From contig CAMLQS010000296.1 of assembly GCA_946482165.1 (NCBI GenBank), positions 1 through 6,413 of the forward strand: a DNA stretch of 6,413 nucleotides, written 5' to 3'. Under the pieces are notes generated by a model. That model saw only the letters and a list, made by a program, of their open reading frames with translations, had not been told where the DNA came from and searched no databases. This DNA comes from an uncultured Verrucomicrobiota bacterium (GTDB taxonomy: Bacteria; Verrucomicrobiota; Verrucomicrobiae; Opitutales; Opitutaceae). Each line of letters begins with the position of its first letter. Position 1 is the stretch's first letter. Shown here one piece after another: positions 6,258-6,413 of this stretch. The position numbers and the translations under genes are program-made.

Positions 6258-6291
6258 GTTTTCGGGTATCAGGGGGATAACCTCGGCAGTT

Positions 6292-6309
6292 TGTGTGCTC
6301 TAACACACA
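6292..6309. promoter_or_regulatory. Palindromic operator-like site 1
   Basis: An 18-bp perfect-arm palindrome, TGTGTG, six central bases CTCTAA, then CACACA. It is almost identical to the second site at 6335-6351, differing at two central bases within TGTGTGCT..AACACAC. Paired copies in a gene-free region upstream of a regulator look like binding sites for a dimeric protein. The protein is unknown: AraC-family members more often bind direct repeats, so another repressor may be involved. Confidence 0.55.
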
Positions 6310-6334
6310 CGAGGAATTCAGTCCTTCGCTAGGC

Positions 6335-6351
6335 TGTGTGCTAGAACACAC
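6335..6351. promoter_or_regulatory. Palindromic operator-like site 2
   Basis: Arms GTGTG (6336-6340) and CACAC (6347-6351) surround CTAGAA, preceded by the same T as site 1. It starts 43 bp from site 1, close to four helical turns, so both copies would face the same side of the DNA. That suits cooperative binding or looping. The site may serve the AraC-family gene or a divergent gene beyond the right edge. Confidence 0.55.
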
Positions 6352-6413
6352 GTGCCGCGCGATCAAAAGAAACCTCCAGCCGCCACCAGACGACGAAACC
6401 ACGTCGGTCCCCA

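Larger units (their letters stand above)
6152..6413. other. Gene-free regulatory region upstream of the AraC-family gene
   Basis: No convincing coding frame is seen in these 262 bp, which look more AT-rich than the genes. A 124-codon minus-strand frame crosses it and continues out of frame into the regulator gene; it has no family features and is treated as chance. The region holds the paired palindromes, a candidate promoter, overlapping inverted repeats and two copies of TTCCCCAAG (6206-6214 and 6250-6258). The next gene on the right is not visible, so a divergent promoter is possible. Confidence 0.6.

Noticed and set aside
6292..6351. The paired palindromes as the start of a CRISPR array or an origin iteron set
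   Set aside because: There are only two copies, with no uniform spacer-repeat pattern and no cas or replication gene nearby.
6028..6402. Minus-strand 124-codon frame covering the upstream region and overlapping the regulator start
   Set aside because: It overlaps the regulator gene by 124 bp in another frame, has no domain or signal, and would cover the palindromic sites.
1..6413. tRNA, rRNA, insertion sequence ends or attachment sites
   Set aside because: No cloverleaf, conserved rRNA stretch, transposase gene or terminal inverted repeat could be seen by reading both strands.

Overview
The window is GC-rich, and every supportable gene lies on the minus strand, so it reads from right to left. 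It holds the front half of a type IV secretion (conjugation or mating-pair formation) gene cluster, preceded by an AraC-family regulator gene with a structured upstream region. The envelope is Gram-negative: there are two lipoproteins with lipoboxes, a Sec-exported VirB5-like protein and a VirB2-like pilin. The general look would fit Verrucomicrobiota or another diderm, but nothing in the window fixes the phylum and that guess is weak.

Layout in transcription order. (1) 6413-6152: 262 bp with no convincing gene. It carries two near-identical palindromes 43 bp apart, a candidate promoter, a repeated 9-mer and overlapping inverted repeats. (2) 6151-5261: AraC-family regulator with an N-terminal cupin-like sensor half and a C-terminal double helix-turn-helix. 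(3) 5260-5124: a terminator-like hairpin after the regulator, then an imperfect hairpin in the presumed leader of the secretion operon. (4) 5123-4791: VirB2/TrbC-like pilin. (5) 4757-4395: VirB3/TrbD-like membrane protein. (6) 4414-1787: VirB4/TrbE-like ATPase with a clear Walker A motif. (7) 1812-1372: glycine-rich lipoprotein, an uncommon insertion between virB4 and virB5. (8) 1375-593: VirB5/TrbJ-like periplasmic protein. (9) 596-279: small charged lipoprotein in the position of TrbK/Eex entry-exclusion proteins. (10) 267-1: N-terminus of a membrane protein, cut by the window edge, in the position of TrbL/VirB6.

Genes 4 to 10 look like one operon. virB3/virB4 and virB4/lipoprotein overlap by 20 and 26 bp, the next two junctions are 4-bp ATGA overlaps, and the last gap is 11 bp. 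Together they would supply the pilus subunit (VirB2), the inner-membrane platform (VirB3, VirB4, possibly VirB6), the pilus-tip or assembly factor (VirB5) and two lipoproteins. The relaxase, coupling protein, core-complex proteins (VirB7 to VirB10) and VirB11-type ATPase are not visible, so whether this is a conjugative element or another secretion system cannot be decided here. The regulator appears to have its own terminator, so its link to the secretion operon is positional only.
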